Below, piece by piece: positions 12,400 through 24,900 of a DNA stretch of 64,000 nucleotides. The notes under the pieces were generated by a model. The model saw only the letters and a list, made by a program, of their open reading frames with translations, was not told where the DNA came from and did no database searches. The first letter of the stretch is position 1. Each line of letters starts with the position of its first letter. Source of the stretch: Balanoglossus misakiensis (Eukaryota > Hemichordata); the NCBI GenBank assembly GCA_040954595.2, contig CM082577.2, positions 12,586,001-12,650,000 of the forward strand, in the 5' to 3' direction. The position numbers were made by a program, and so were the translations under genes.

Positions 12400-12790
12400 G
12401 GTCGCGTGTTCCTTGGGGATGACATGTGCTTCCATAGAAAAGTATACAGGCACGTGCCGCGTAGGAAATCGTAGTAGGCCAAATTTCGATAAGACACGAA
12501 ATGTTCCAATGCCTTTGAAAAAATCATCCATATGCAACAGAACTAAATGATCTAAAATAATTCCAAAAGTTAGATGGGGTGATGTTTGAAGTGGGCTGCA
12601 CACCCCTGTACAAAAATAGCGGTGTACTGCCGCCGGGGGTCGTGTTGGGCGATTCAAATTTTGCTGTCGCTCAATGATCGATTAGTTGCCGTCGGTCGCA
12701 CGTGTATCAGAGTGCATGCACCGATATGAACCTGTGTATGTCCTCAACTGATTAAGTCAGACCATCGTCCGATGACTCAACTAAAAAAAT
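12400..12790 (+). pseudogene. Relic 5' flank of a third oxidase gene copy
   Basis: It aligns, with many changes, to the upstream regions at about 60-490 and 7230-7660. Examples are GGGTTGCATACCCCC vs GGGCTGCACACCCCTG, TTTCGCTGTCGCTGAATG vs TTTGCTGTCGCTCAATGATC, and CAGACCATC..TGACTCAACT. It lies downstream of gene B exactly as B's flank lies downstream of A. Its exons are missing: LINE sequence begins where exon 1 should approach. Confidence 0.65.
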
Positions 12791-13008
12791 GATTGTTCTC
12801 AATATGATTAACACTTATCCTTAAAGCCTTATGAGCTTTGTCAATAAAATTTGATAAGATTTAAAGAGCGCCAATAATCTCGAATATACTTTTAATTCCA
12901 TCTATTAAATGATATTGTTTGAAAAAATGCAATTATCAGTGCATTTGAAATTTCCCAGGATTTGAAAATGTAAACCATAGCAACTAGCATAGCTTTCGTT
13001 TTGCCCTC

Positions 13009-15625
13009 AAGTGAACCGACACCTTCCTTGTAGAGAGATTCTAATAAAATCTTTGTGAAAAACATGAGTGATTTGCGTCGTTTTTATTCACGTTCGCTTA
13101 TCGCGCAGCAGCGTAGCGTCGATCTCGATATGCAGTGTGACGTCACAGACTAGTCACCAGTAGCAGACGCCACCGTGCGCACGCTAACGTACACAGACAG
13201 TTGACATGACTGGCTGCCTCGCAAGTGGGAGCAAAAACAGAGTTGGCAAAAACACGGCGAAAGGTTTTATAAAAGTTCCCGACCCTTCGGTGGACAGTCA
13301 AAATGCAAATCGAGCTGAAAAATGGGTGTCAAACATTGGCATATTATTTCGGTGCTTATTGCTGAGACAGATGATACTTTTGCTTCGGAAATGTTCGTGT
13401 TCAACTAGGCCCTATATCGTGAAGCATATTGCAAAAAAAAACTACACAGCAAAAATTGTCGAAACAGCCGGGGCTCCTGATTTCCTTTGATCACCATATG
13501 ACGAAACCGAATTTTTGGCACTGTAAATCAAAACTCTAGATCTGATCGGAAGAAAGTAGTGTGGCGGAAATAGGCCTACAAGTGAACACTGTTTTTGTTG
13601 CGTACCCAAGCTGTGAATGCATCGCAAAACCATTTCCAAAGACAAAAACGACCACCTCTACCATCTGGAAGCACCACAGATATACTCGAAACATGACAAT
13701 CGGAGTTTCTGCCTCCCTTTGATCAACAAAGCCGCAACTTTTCACAGCTGTTGATCAACGTAAAGGATGGTAGACACGTGTGGTAGACATTTTCGCGAGA
13801 GTGTCAATAGGTTTACTTACTATTCTTTTGGGAAATCACGAGGGTCCCTATTATGACATGCATGGGTGACTAAATGTCAAAAATTATCGCATGGCTTCGT
13901 GATATGTCGTTCAAGTCTTTATCTGACGGCCTTGTCAAGACATCTATTTCATGGCAGCACCGGCATAGTCCTTGACAGTAGAAATAACTTCGCATTTACC
14001 GCAGCGCAGCTACACCATGAGCATGAGCGTGATGAAAGACGAAGCCGATCACTCTTCTCGATCGTCTTTGCTGTCTACACTTGCCTCTGTACTATTGGAA
14101 TCAGTTTCACTTGAGTCGCCTACCATCTCATCGCTGCTGTATTCGGGTTCGTACAAAAATCCGACGATATCTTCGTTTGAAAACTCCATATCGCGTGGTC
14201 GTTTTTGTCTTTGGAAATGGTTTTGCGATGCATTCACAGCTTGGGTACGCGACAAAAACAGTGTTCACTTGTAGGCCTATTTCCGCCACACTACTTTCTT
14301 CCGATCAGATCTAGAGTTTTGATTTGCAGTGCCAAAAATTCGGTTTCGTCATATGGTGATCAAAGGAAATCAGGAGCCCCGGCTGTTTCGACAATTTTTG
14401 CTGTGTAGTTTTTTTTTGCAATATGCTTCACGATATAGGGCCTAGTTGAACACGAACATTTCCGAAGCAAAAGTATCATCTGTCTCAGCAATAAGCACCG
14501 AAATAATATGCCAATGTTTGACACCCATTTTTCAGCTCGATTTGCATTTTGACTGTCCACCGAAGGGTCGGGAACTTTTATAAAACCTTTCGCCGTGTTT
14601 TTGCCAACTCTGTTTTTGCTCCCACTTGCGAGGCAGCCAGCCATGTCAACTGTCTGTGTACGTTAGCGTGCGCACGGTGGCGTCTGCTACTGGTGACTAG
14701 TCTGTGACGTCACACTGCATATCGAGATCGACGCTACGCTGCTGCGCGATAAGGCTGCATTCACAAACACCTCTGGAGGGGGGGGGGGCAGGAGAATTGA
14801 GGGGGGGGGGGATTTGAAAAAAATGAGTGTATGTAAGGGGGGGATTTGAAATAATTTAAGGACTGAAAGGGGGGACTTGAAAACTTTGATGATTAAACAT
14901 TTATTTTGAGTCCACAAAAATGCAGTTTCACGCCCTTTATTTTACACCCCCTCCCACACCCACCCCCTCCATTCATCAACACCTTTCAATCATTGACTGG
15001 TTTATCTAGTGTCCCAGGTCAGGGGACTTGCCCCCACCCCATGATAACATTGAGCGGCGATGGTTAAATTTGTCCTCCCCAACATACCGGTAGTTGAGTT
15101 AATTTGCTTTTGCCGGGTTCATCAAAATGCAGCTTTGAGCTCTGTATTTTATAAAATTTTCTTACACGGGAGGGGGACACCCCCTCCCAAACCCACCCCC
15201 TTCGATTCTTGGTTTACAATGTCTCCAAACACAGAATACAAATACTTAAAAAATAAATACAATGTTCAGTTTTAATACCCACTGATGAGGGGAAACATCA
15301 GTTTCAAATTCTTTTCATGGGAGCGCTGTTTTTCTTTTTTACAAGATAGATAGGTGATGTGTTTTGCTCTGTGAAAGAAAATGGGGGGGGGGGGATTTCA
15401 AAATTTTGGCAGTTCGGAAGGGGGGATTTGAAAAAATTTCGGGTTGTTGAGGGGGGGCATGTGAAAATTAACGGTAAAAAAAATTGAATTCTCCCGCCCC
15501 CCCCCCCCTCCAGAGGTGTTTGTGAATGCAGCCTAAGTGAAAGTGAATAAAAACGACGCAAATCACTCATGTTTTTCACAAAGATTTTATTAGAATCTCT
15601 CTACAAGGAAGGTGTCGGTTCACTT
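13009..15625. mobile_element. Long-TIR DNA transposon inserted in the LINE
   Basis: The ends AAGTGAACCGACACCTTCC and GGAAGGTGTCGGTTCACTT are inverted repeats that continue inward for more than 600 bp: 13009-13640 matches the inverse of 14204-14752 plus 15537-15625, the gap being a nested element. The arms each hold the same conserved reading frame (13206-13490 plus; 14644-14360 minus), simply because they are copies. The unique centre (about 13750-14200) encodes on the minus strand a short acidic frame (14255-14049, FSNEDIVGFLYEPEYSSDE) that may be a transposase remnant. It is non-autonomous. No clear target duplication was seen. Confidence 0.8.
14753..15533. mobile_element. G-rich TIR element, family G1 (copy 1), nested
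   Basis: The termini GGCTGCATTCACAAACACCT and AGGTGTTTGTGAATGCAGCC are perfect inverted repeats, flanked by TAA on both sides (3-bp TSD). The interior has long G-runs next to the left end and C-runs next to the right, plus the core GTGGGAGGGGGACACCCCCT. A 3-bp TWA duplication suits a PIF/Harbinger-type MITE. It sits inside the right arm of the 13009-15625 element. Confidence 0.88.
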
Positions 15626-15922
15626 TAATGATCATTCCATTACTTCGAATCCAGTTACTTGACAACATTACATTATTTTGAAGGGAATCATTTACATGCG
15701 AAACAGAAAATCCTGAGGTAAGAAGGGTTTGATCGTCAGCGTACATATCAAGTTGCGAGTTATACAAAGTAAATGGTAAATCATTGATAAAAATAGTAAA
15801 CAGTAGTGGTCCGAACAAGGATCCCTGAGGCACACCTATAGTCTCCTTTTGAACATTCGAAATTTTACCCATGTAAGTAACTACTTGAGAACGATTTGAT
15901 AAAAACGATTTTAACCAGTTTA

Positions 15923-16719
15923 AGATGGGTCCCTGGGATCTTTTTGCTCGTTGCTATGGGCCTTTATAGGACACTACACTCAATTTTGATCGAAACCGTT
16001 ATGAACGTCCGACAAGGGGCTTGTAACTAGTTAAAAATACGCACGATTGTGTGCACACCCCCTGTCTGAGTATGTTTACGGCAGCTACCGCCCGGCCATA
16101 GGCCGCCACGCTAATACGGCAAAGCAGCGGTCAGCGATAGCGTGCGCGTCCTGTAACCACAGTAACTGGATCGAACGCTAAAAATCCAATGTTTTGTACA
16201 CAGAGATTTTGTACCGTTCACGAAAATCCCTAAGGCTTTTTTCACAGGCGACGTAGGCTAGCCAAATTTGACCTGCTTGTTGAGAACGCACTTCCGCATA
16301 GTGTGACGGATCGTTTTTTCAGTTTTCGTCGTGCTAAGAAGCGATACCAGTGGAAGAGTGCGTCCAAAAACACCCAAAATCGATGACTTTTTCAGGTGTG
16401 GTACGGGTATGCTGAAATCGTAGGATACAACGATAATATTCGAAAACAAAATCCGTCACGATCTTCCCTGGTTCAAGCAACTAATGAATACGTATCAAGT
16501 TCGTTTTTGAGGTCACGGAATAAAAAGCCTTAGGCTTTTGAAATTTGACCTAACTAATTTGCATATCAATGGCGTCAGGGGGCGCGCGCTCACAATCGTG
16601 CAGATTTTCAACTAGTTACCAGCCCCTTGTTAGACTCTGAAAACGGCTTAGTCCAAATCGGGGTGTAATGTCCTATAAAGGCCCATAGCAACGGGCAAAA
16701 AGATCCCAGGGACCCATCT
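15923..16719. mobile_element. TA-flanked palindromic MITE splitting the LINE reverse transcriptase
   Basis: The ends AGATGGGTCCCTGGGATCTT and AAGATCCCAGGGACCCATCT are inverted repeats flanked by TA (15921-15922 and 16720-16721). Long inner inverted stretches include CCTTTATAGGACA / TGTCCTATAAAGG and AACTAGTT. On the minus strand the RT frame reads continuously across the site if the element and one TA are discounted (EINGL then NWLKSFLSN), so the borders are exact. A TA duplication suits a Tc1/mariner-type MITE. Confidence 0.9.
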
Positions 16720-18200
16720 TAGCCCATTAATTTCTAGTCCATATAAAGGTAACTTTTTAAGAAGGACTTGATGATCAACTACATCAAAAGCTTTTGACAA
16801 ATCCAAAAAAAGAATACCCGAGATTAGACCATTGCCAACATTTTCTAATAATCCATCACACATTCTTATTAATGCTGTTTGACAGGAGTGGTGTCTTCTG
16901 AAACCAGATTGAGTTCTATGAAGCAAATCCTTTCTAGACAAAAACTCGTAAAAACTACAATGTACATGACTTTCAATAACTTTGGAAATAGCAGGTAAGA
17001 TTGAAATCGGTCTGTAATTGGACATTTCGGTAACGCAGCCAGATCCTTTGTAAATAGGAACAACTCTTGCGCATTTTAAAATATCAGGGACGACTGCACT
17101 GTTAATACTTAAATTTGACACCTTTGTCAACGAATCAGAAATTACCGAAGCACCTACAGGTATGCGCAGTTTTGCGCTAACATTATCGGCGCCTGTAGTT
17201 TTACAATCAGATAAAGCTTTCTTTACAAAGTCAACAGAAAGAGAGTAGGAATAACGAAAGAGGAACCGTCAAGTTTCTCATCGAGATACTCTGTCAAGAA
17301 AAAACAGAAACGTTGAGTTTTTTAGGAATGCTACAAAAATAATTATTGAAAGCATTAGCAAGCACAGTGGAATTAAAGTGCCATTAACCTTCATCGAAGT
17401 ATGTTATTGTTCTCTGGGTCTCGTGAGATTATTATAAGTGTTCCAAACTGCCTTACAATTTGAACCATTACTGTTGAGCTCATTGATAAGTAGTCCAGAC
17501 CTTTTTAGCTTTGCCGATCAAATGAACAACATTATTTCTTGCAAGTCTATAAGGACCCAGCTTAGTAATGTCCCCCTTGGCTTGTTTTAACAGAGAATCT
17601 CTCTCATGCATAGCATTCAAAATGTACTGATTCATCCATGCTGGCTGTTTTCTATGTTTGACACGCTTTTCAATATAAGGAGCATGTATATCGTAAATCT
17701 TATTGAAAATAGTAACCCAAAGTCGGGTAGCAACATTTACATTACTCGTCAGATTAATAAGAGACCATGGCGCATGTACAAGGTCATAAATAAATGAGTC
17801 TTGCTTAAAATGTGTCAGTGAGCGAAATTTAACCGACAAATGAGATGAAACACGTGTAACATTTGAATTCTTTTTGCGAACGCATATAATAGGGTAGTGA
17901 TCAGACATACCAATCTCAGGAATTTGAACGTTAACTATGTTTTCATTGTTTGAGACATAGATGTGGTCAATACAAGTTTTTGAAACTGGCCTTGTTGTCT
18001 CAGAGATTATTTGATCTAAGTTCATATCACGCAAGGACTGATAAATATAGTGATTTAGACCATCAGGAGCGAACAGATCAATATTGAAATCGCTTAGAGT
18101 TTCTTCTGAAATGCAATTCACATTTGAAAATGGGAAAACAGGTAGAAATAGAGCTTGGTCTCGCATATCAGCAATGGTAGAGACTCCCAAGTTTTTCATC

Positions 18201-18969
18201 TCTGCTGCACTATCTCCACATACACGTTTTAATTTTTATTCTCACAAGGGCTATTACAAACAGGGTCCATGCACAATAAAGCCATTGAAATTTCAAGACC
18301 ATTCTGGAGTTTTCAATAGTTTTCAGGGAGCAATTTCAGTCAAATTTGCCATTTACTATACGTGCATAATTTTTGTGTAAAATCAGCACAATAAGTGACT
18401 TCAACGCCTAAATCCGAAATATCTGAGGACGGTGTGAATCCCTATGTAATACAGTTCCATCTTTCAGAACTTTGTTTTGTTGTTCTGTCATGTGCTTCAA
18501 ACAAAATATGTCATTTGCGAACAGACTAGAACAGCAATGATCAACATTCTTATAACCTGATCTATTTATGTGTGCAATATTTTACCTGCTCCAATAATTC
18601 TTGGTTAAAAAAGTCTGACTAGCATTTACACTAAGAAACAACATCTTCTGGATGACGCCTGTATGATGTAAATCAACTCATCAAATGTACAGCTCGTCTA
18701 GGTACATTATATATATATTTTTAGTAAAAACAAACAAAAGAAAGGGTCTTGACACATAATATCAACGTCTGTTATTGAGAAGTATATGACACGCTGTGAC
18801 CAATTTCTACATCTAATGCGAATTACATGTTCTGCTATAGGTATTCAATTTTTCATTATATATGTAATCAATACTCATCCCTGTCACGTAATTATTTTGG
18901 AAAATTCTACATTTAATTTGTGGGGGGGGGGGGGGTCAACCATGTAAAGCAGCATCATTGCAGAGGGCC
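18201..18969. other. Spacer between LINE relic and 3' end of GDI
   Basis: About 770 bp, AT-rich, with a G-run at about 18921-18934. It must hold the 3' UTR of the minus-strand GDI gene, but I could not place a convincing polyadenylation signal. No other gene was seen. Confidence 0.5.
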
Positions 18970-21900
18970 TCACATATTTCCAGCTTCTAGGTTCTCCTGG
19001 ACTCGAGAGAAGTCAAAAGGCTCTCCTGTCATACGTGTGTAGACTTCAAGAATGTTGTTACAAGTTGTCTCACAGTGGGTGGTTGCATCATAAGATGAGG
19101 TGATGAAGACCTGAAAAACAACAGGATCAGGGAATATTTCAACAGTATATTTCATTAGCAGACATAATCTCACTAAATTCTGGTTTAGGCCTTCCGCTAA
19201 ATGTTGGTCAATAGACCAAAACATAATCCATTTTGGACTTTTGAATTGCTGTGAGCCCACGTGGAACCTCGAGGATTTAAGTTTTTGACACAAGGGGCGC
19301 TGTTATTTACACCAGAAGTGTGGGCCATGTTTACTACACCATGCAATTAACATTAGGCGATGACAGACTTCATATTCGCACCCAAATAATCTATACTTCG
19401 ATTCTTTATTGCTGTCACCGTACTCCTTGAATTAGTTGTACTGTAATGCAACCGGTTGTAATGGCAGCTTTTAAAAAGCCGATGAATACAAAAATACCCA
19501 AGGATAAGTGGCATAACCCTCCACCCATTCTCCCATGCTGAGAAAGAAGTGAGATCGACATAGATAACGGTGGGTACGACGTCATCTGGGCTGGGTCTCG
19601 AACCATTTTTAACTTGGAAGGAAGAATCTGTCTTGCTTCTGTCCCTCATGCTCATTTTGTGAACGTCTCCATGAGAGATGTTGCAGTTGACTACGGGACT
19701 GAGTTGAGTGTGGCCCGCATTTTTTGCCAAATTTAGAGTACTCCCACGTGACAGGAGTTACAAATCCTCGCTTTTCCTAACAACTGGAAAGTCCCGTATT
19801 GCTGCCATTAAATCCCCTATAGCTGCCAAATTTCACATATTTTTTCCACAGTAAAATACTTCAAATCGTTTCCCTATCCTCTAAAATCCTCACCATTAAG
19901 CCATATTACTTGCATTTGCATCAGTTTGTCATCTCTTGGCGACGCATACCACGATAGTTGCGCATTCTGTTTGTATGGAGGCTGATTAAATCGGTACGAC
20001 ACCGGTCTATAAATACATAGCGTGTCCAAATTGCAACAAGCAGTCACAATCGGGCATCGGCAGGGTGTTCATGTATACCTATCAGTAAGCTTATTTAGAT
20101 GGACTAATAAAAGTTGGAAAACATCATGAACATATAATGCAGAAAGTGGCAGCTCTAGAGGCTTTAATTGTGTACAATATTACACTAAATGTAACAGCAA
20201 TGCCAGGTTCGACTAATTTAAATGGCATGTGTTATGCACAGCTAATCTTTGGTTCCCGACAATCTGTTCCGCGCTCAGACAAAACAATATTTTGCTTAAT
20301 ACATTTCTATAGAAATGCCCACTTCAAGAGAGCTAGGTTTTTGATTTGAACAGTTGATTATCAGGTGTCGAGGGCACAAGCATAGATAGAGGCAGACAGT
20401 CGGACAAACAGACAGACGTTTTCAGAGGCCTATTTTTCATCAAAGACAACGTTAAAACCCCCATAAACCATATATATTCTGGAAGCTGAGTTATGGGTTA
20501 TATTCTGGAAGCTGAGTTTTTGAACTTTTGTTTGGGTTGCATATATTATTGATCCCCGGAAATGGTGGCGTTTTTGGGTTAAATAAACCAGTTTTTGATA
20601 TTATGTCATTAAATTTAATTTAGGTAAAAAAGTTGACCATGCATCATGCATCTTAATATGTCATTCGAAACTAGAGTACACGTGCAAAAAACAGTAATTT
20701 TGTTTTGCGTTATCTGCTTCGATTGAGGAGTAACAGCGTTTGATCGACTAAAAAAAATCCGTTTTGTTGGATGAGTCATACACAATCCCCTGTTCAAATT
20801 TGAGCAAATTCGGCCAACGCAGAGCGAAGCTAAATTCTTCTGAAGTTGTCAAGAGCAGCGAAAATGCAAACTGAGAAAAACGGCCATTTGCATTGTTGAC
20901 ACCTATTTGTTAAGCTGTGGACTCATTCAGAAAAGTGCTATTTTTGGGTGATTATGCACCATTTCCGCCAAGGCGTATTAGTCAGGATGTGGATCAGTAT
21001 TAGACCTACTGATTTATGTAAACAAGTAAAATTTGGCAAAAATCACAACTTTTCATGCAATGCCACCTTAACAACAAACAGTACCATTCAGAATTACGGT
21101 TGGATTCAATACCTTTGATTTGCTGCCATCATCAGTTGGCTCGTAGATGTCATTGATAGTAACAAATATCTTAATTGTGGGACCTAAGAGATTAAGACCG
21201 CGTTCGAGTTCAGCTTCTGGGTTACTAGTCTCCACAGTGGTCGATACGACTGCTATGTAAAAGCCCTTTGCAGCCACATGGTGAGAATCAGAAACCAAAG
21301 CCACATAGATATCTGTGAATGGGAGAACATTATAAAACATTAACCCACACAGAATTCTGAAGGAGGCTATCTGAATAAAATTTTATGAAACAATGATGCT
21401 TGGAATTTGGAACACATAGTTCAGTCTCTCAAATAGCATATTGTCACCATCATCGTTCGAGTGAAATTGGTTCGGGCATATTGTAATAAAGCATAAAAAG
21501 AACAAAATTCATATAGGCATTTCACACACTCCTGGCATGCTGAGAGTGTGGGATCAGAGTGTGAGAACAAATCAATCCCACACTCTCACAGAATTGAAAG
21601 CGAGCGCTGATTGGTTGACAAGGCGTATTTTGCTAACGCGCGCTAAGACAGACGACAGTTCCAGGGTCATTTATTCAAGGTTTTTAACGACTTTGGCTAA
21701 TTTGTGGCCGTGTGAGAAATATAATCTCACAAACCAAGGACCTGGGATCATATTTCTCGTCGGGGATATTCTGTCCCACACTCGGCAGCGACTCGTTTGG
21801 GACAAAAAAAATCCCCAACTCGTGTGAGAAATATGATCCCAGGTCCTTGGGAGTGTGAGACTCTATTAGTCACAGGCATTGGTTATTTTGTCATGTTTTA

Positions 21901-24900
21901 ACGCATAAAGTTAATGTTGATACCGTGCAATCCAGTTCAGTCAAGTTGTTTTAAAAACCAAACTGCATGGATGCGTCACAACTAACAAAAGCACCAGAAT
22001 CTAAGGTCATGTAGAGGGTATACAAATGTCCATGTGTGTTTGTTTGCAACTTACCAGACTTCCTATTCACTTGGCTATGTGGAATGATAATTTGACACGA
22101 GCTGTTCTCGCTGGTATTAGGAATGGGTTGCTGCAGTAGACATATAGCACGGACCACTCTGCCAACTTTCTTGACTTTGTCACTTACATATGTTGGGTCA
22201 CACACTACGGCTTTGCACTTGGCAGTCTCGCCCTGAGACCTGACTCCACAAACTTGGCCATTTGCATCGTATACAAGTTCATCAATTTTTCTGTCCAACA
22301 TGTAAGTGCCACCATAAACGGCCGACAACCTGTTGAGTGTGACCAAATTCGTCAACAGGGAAGTGAGCGCAACACGTTCACACTAACATCTCAGTTTCCC
22401 CGTAGACGAAAACGTTCTCGCATCATGAGTTAAGGTGATAAAATTTCAGGATTAGAACATTTTGTCAAAAACTAATCATTTTTGAATTGCATACTGTAAG
22501 TATGGGGTGAGAACACCGCCAAAAATAGCTGATGTCTTTATTTGGTAGTTTTCTCATCATTATTATGTTATTATGTCATTATTTGGCCATTACCTTGGCC
22601 ATTATTATGCCGTTATTTGGTTATTTGGCCGTTATTATGTCATTATTCAGTATTGATGTCTTTATTTGGAAGTTTTCTCATCATCATTATGCTATTATGT
22701 CATTATTATGAAGTTATTTGGTTATTTGGTATTTATGTCATGGTCTCGACATTACCTCGACATTACCTCGGCCATTATTTGGTTCGCTCGACATTACCTC
22801 GACATTACCTCGGTCATTATTTGGTTCGCTCGACATTGCCTCGACATTACCTCGGTCATTATTTGGTTCGCTCGACATTACCTCGACCATTACCTCGGCC
22901 ATTATTTGGTTCGCTCGACATTACCTCGACCATTACCTCGGCCATTATTTGGTTCGCTCGACATTACCTCGACCATTACCTCGGTCATTATTTGGTTCGC
23001 TCGACATTACCTCGACATTACCTCGGCCATTATTTGGTTCGCTCGACATTACCTCGACCATTACCTCGGCCATTATTTGGTTCGCTCGACATTACCTCGA
23101 CATTACCTCGGTCATTATTTGGTTCGCTCGACATTACCTCGACCATTACCTCGGCCATTATTTGGTTCGCTCGACATTACCTCGACATTACCTCGGCCAT
23201 TATTTGGTTCGCTCGACATTACCTCGACCATTACCTCGGCCATTATTTGGTTCGCTCGACATTACCTCGACATTACCTCGGTCATTATTTGGTTCGCTCG
23301 ACATTACCTCGACCATTACCTCGGCCATTATTTGGTTCGCTCGACATTACCTCGACATTACCTCGGTCATTATTTGGTTCGCTCGACATTACCTCGACAT
23401 TACCTCGGCCATTATTTGGTTCGCTCGACATTACCTCGACATTACCTCGGTCATTATTTGGTTCGCTCGACATTACCTCGACATTACCTCGGCCATTATT
23501 TGGTTCGCTCGACATTACCTCGACATTACCTCGGTCATTATTTGGTTCGCTCGACATTACCTCGACATTACCTCGGTCATTATTTGGTTCGCTCGACATT
23601 ACCTCGACATTACCTCGGTCATTATTTGGTTCGCTCGACATTACCTCGACCATTACCTCGGCCATTATTTGGTTCGCTCGACATTACCTCGACCATTACC
23701 TCGGCCATTAGGGACCGTTCAGTTTTTACGGCCGGGGGGGGGGGGCGGCAAAATCCAGGGGGGGGGGGGGTCACTTAAATTTTGAAGTCCTAAAGGGGGG
23801 GGGGGTCATCTGGTTTTTTTAAACGTTTAGGGGGGGGGTCACATACTTTTGCCACCGAACTTTTGATTTTGAGTCCACAAAATTGCAGTTTCGCGCCCTT
23901 TATTTTGCAAAATTTTCTAATGTGGGAGGGGGACACCCCCTCCCACACCCACCCCCTTCATTCTCCGCCACATTTCATTTTTTGCTGGTTTGTCTAGTGT
24001 ACCAGGGCAGAGTGCTTGCCACCCCAACCCCACCGATGATAATATTTAACAAAGTAAATACATTAGGGAGAATAATCGTTTATACCATTTTGCATAACTG
24101 ATAGTTTCGCGCTGCATCTTCTATATACTAGAAGTTTTATAAATGATGTCATGACGTGGATGACGTCAAATCTTCTAACTTTGAGTGGAGTGGCAAAAGT
24201 AAAATCGGTCCTCCCAAACATTGAGATAATTTGCTTTTGAGTTCATTAAAATGCAACTTTGCACTACATATTTTACAAAATTTTCTTATGTGGGAGGGGG
24301 ACACCCCCTCTCACACCCACCCCCGCCACTTTGCTTATTTTACCAATTCTACCAACTATTGTATTGACTTGTCATTTTAATTTGTTCATAGATTTCTTTA
24401 TTGCAACGATATACTGTTATATACTTCAATTACTTTAAGAAATTTATAATTGAGGTGTGAGGAGCCTCATTCCCTTTATTGCATACAGTCTACATAGGAT
24501 CAGGACGGCGAATGTTTTCGGCGCGGGGGGGGGGGGGTCATCATATTTTTGGGTCTGTCAAAGGGGGGGTCATCATTTTTTGGTCCTGGACGAAGGGGGG
24601 GTCGGCCTGATTTTGAAAACCGATGACACAAACTTGCCGCCCCCCCCCCCTGCCGTAAAAACTGAACGGTCCCTTATTTGGTTCGCTCGACATTACCTGA
24701 CCTGCTTTATTATTTGAACTCTTGCTCGGTACCCAGAATTCATTGCACAAAATGGCGACGGTATGAAAGTTTCGCAGGCCGTGGCCGACGACAGTCTTGT
24801 AAACAGCACGCGTGGGTAAACAGTCAGGCCTCGAACTTAACGCCGGCCCACCGGCCCCGGGCCGGTAAATATTTATAGTGGGCCGGTTATTTTCACATCT

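Larger units (their letters stand above)
12800..18200 (-). pseudogene. Decayed non-LTR retrotransposon (endonuclease plus reverse transcriptase)
   Basis: On the minus strand, 18199-17480 encodes the C-terminal part of an apurinic-type endonuclease (IDHIYVSN and MSDHYPI, the SDH box). Frame breaks follow at about 17480. Then 17130-16722 encodes reverse transcriptase fingers and palm (RVVPIYKGSG, NYRPISILP, LDLSKAFDVVDH), and 15922-15626 encodes the GVPQGS and MYADD catalytic motifs. A TA-flanked element (15923-16719) splits the RT, and a second element (13009-15625) interrupts it again. A short KTKAML-like stretch at about 13000 fits the continuation. The remainder down to 12.8 kb is too decayed to assign. 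No poly(A) tail was found. It is dead as it stands: frameshifts and insertions. The architecture fits a Jockey/CR1/RTE-like LINE. Confidence 0.85.

Noticed and set aside
13206-14644. Identical 94-aa frames on opposite strands
   Set aside because: They are the same sequence in the two arms of a long-TIR transposon; I see no zinc-binding or transposase motif clear enough to call a protein.
22740-23710. Regular repeats resembling a CRISPR array
   Set aside because: Units are contiguous with no unique spacers, and the genome is eukaryotic; it is a minisatellite.
22542-23785. Three overlapping frames of 355-389 aa of repeated [14 protein letters not shown] type
   Set aside because: All come from the 42/43-bp minisatellite; openness in every frame is a property of the repeat, and the array is part of a foldback element.
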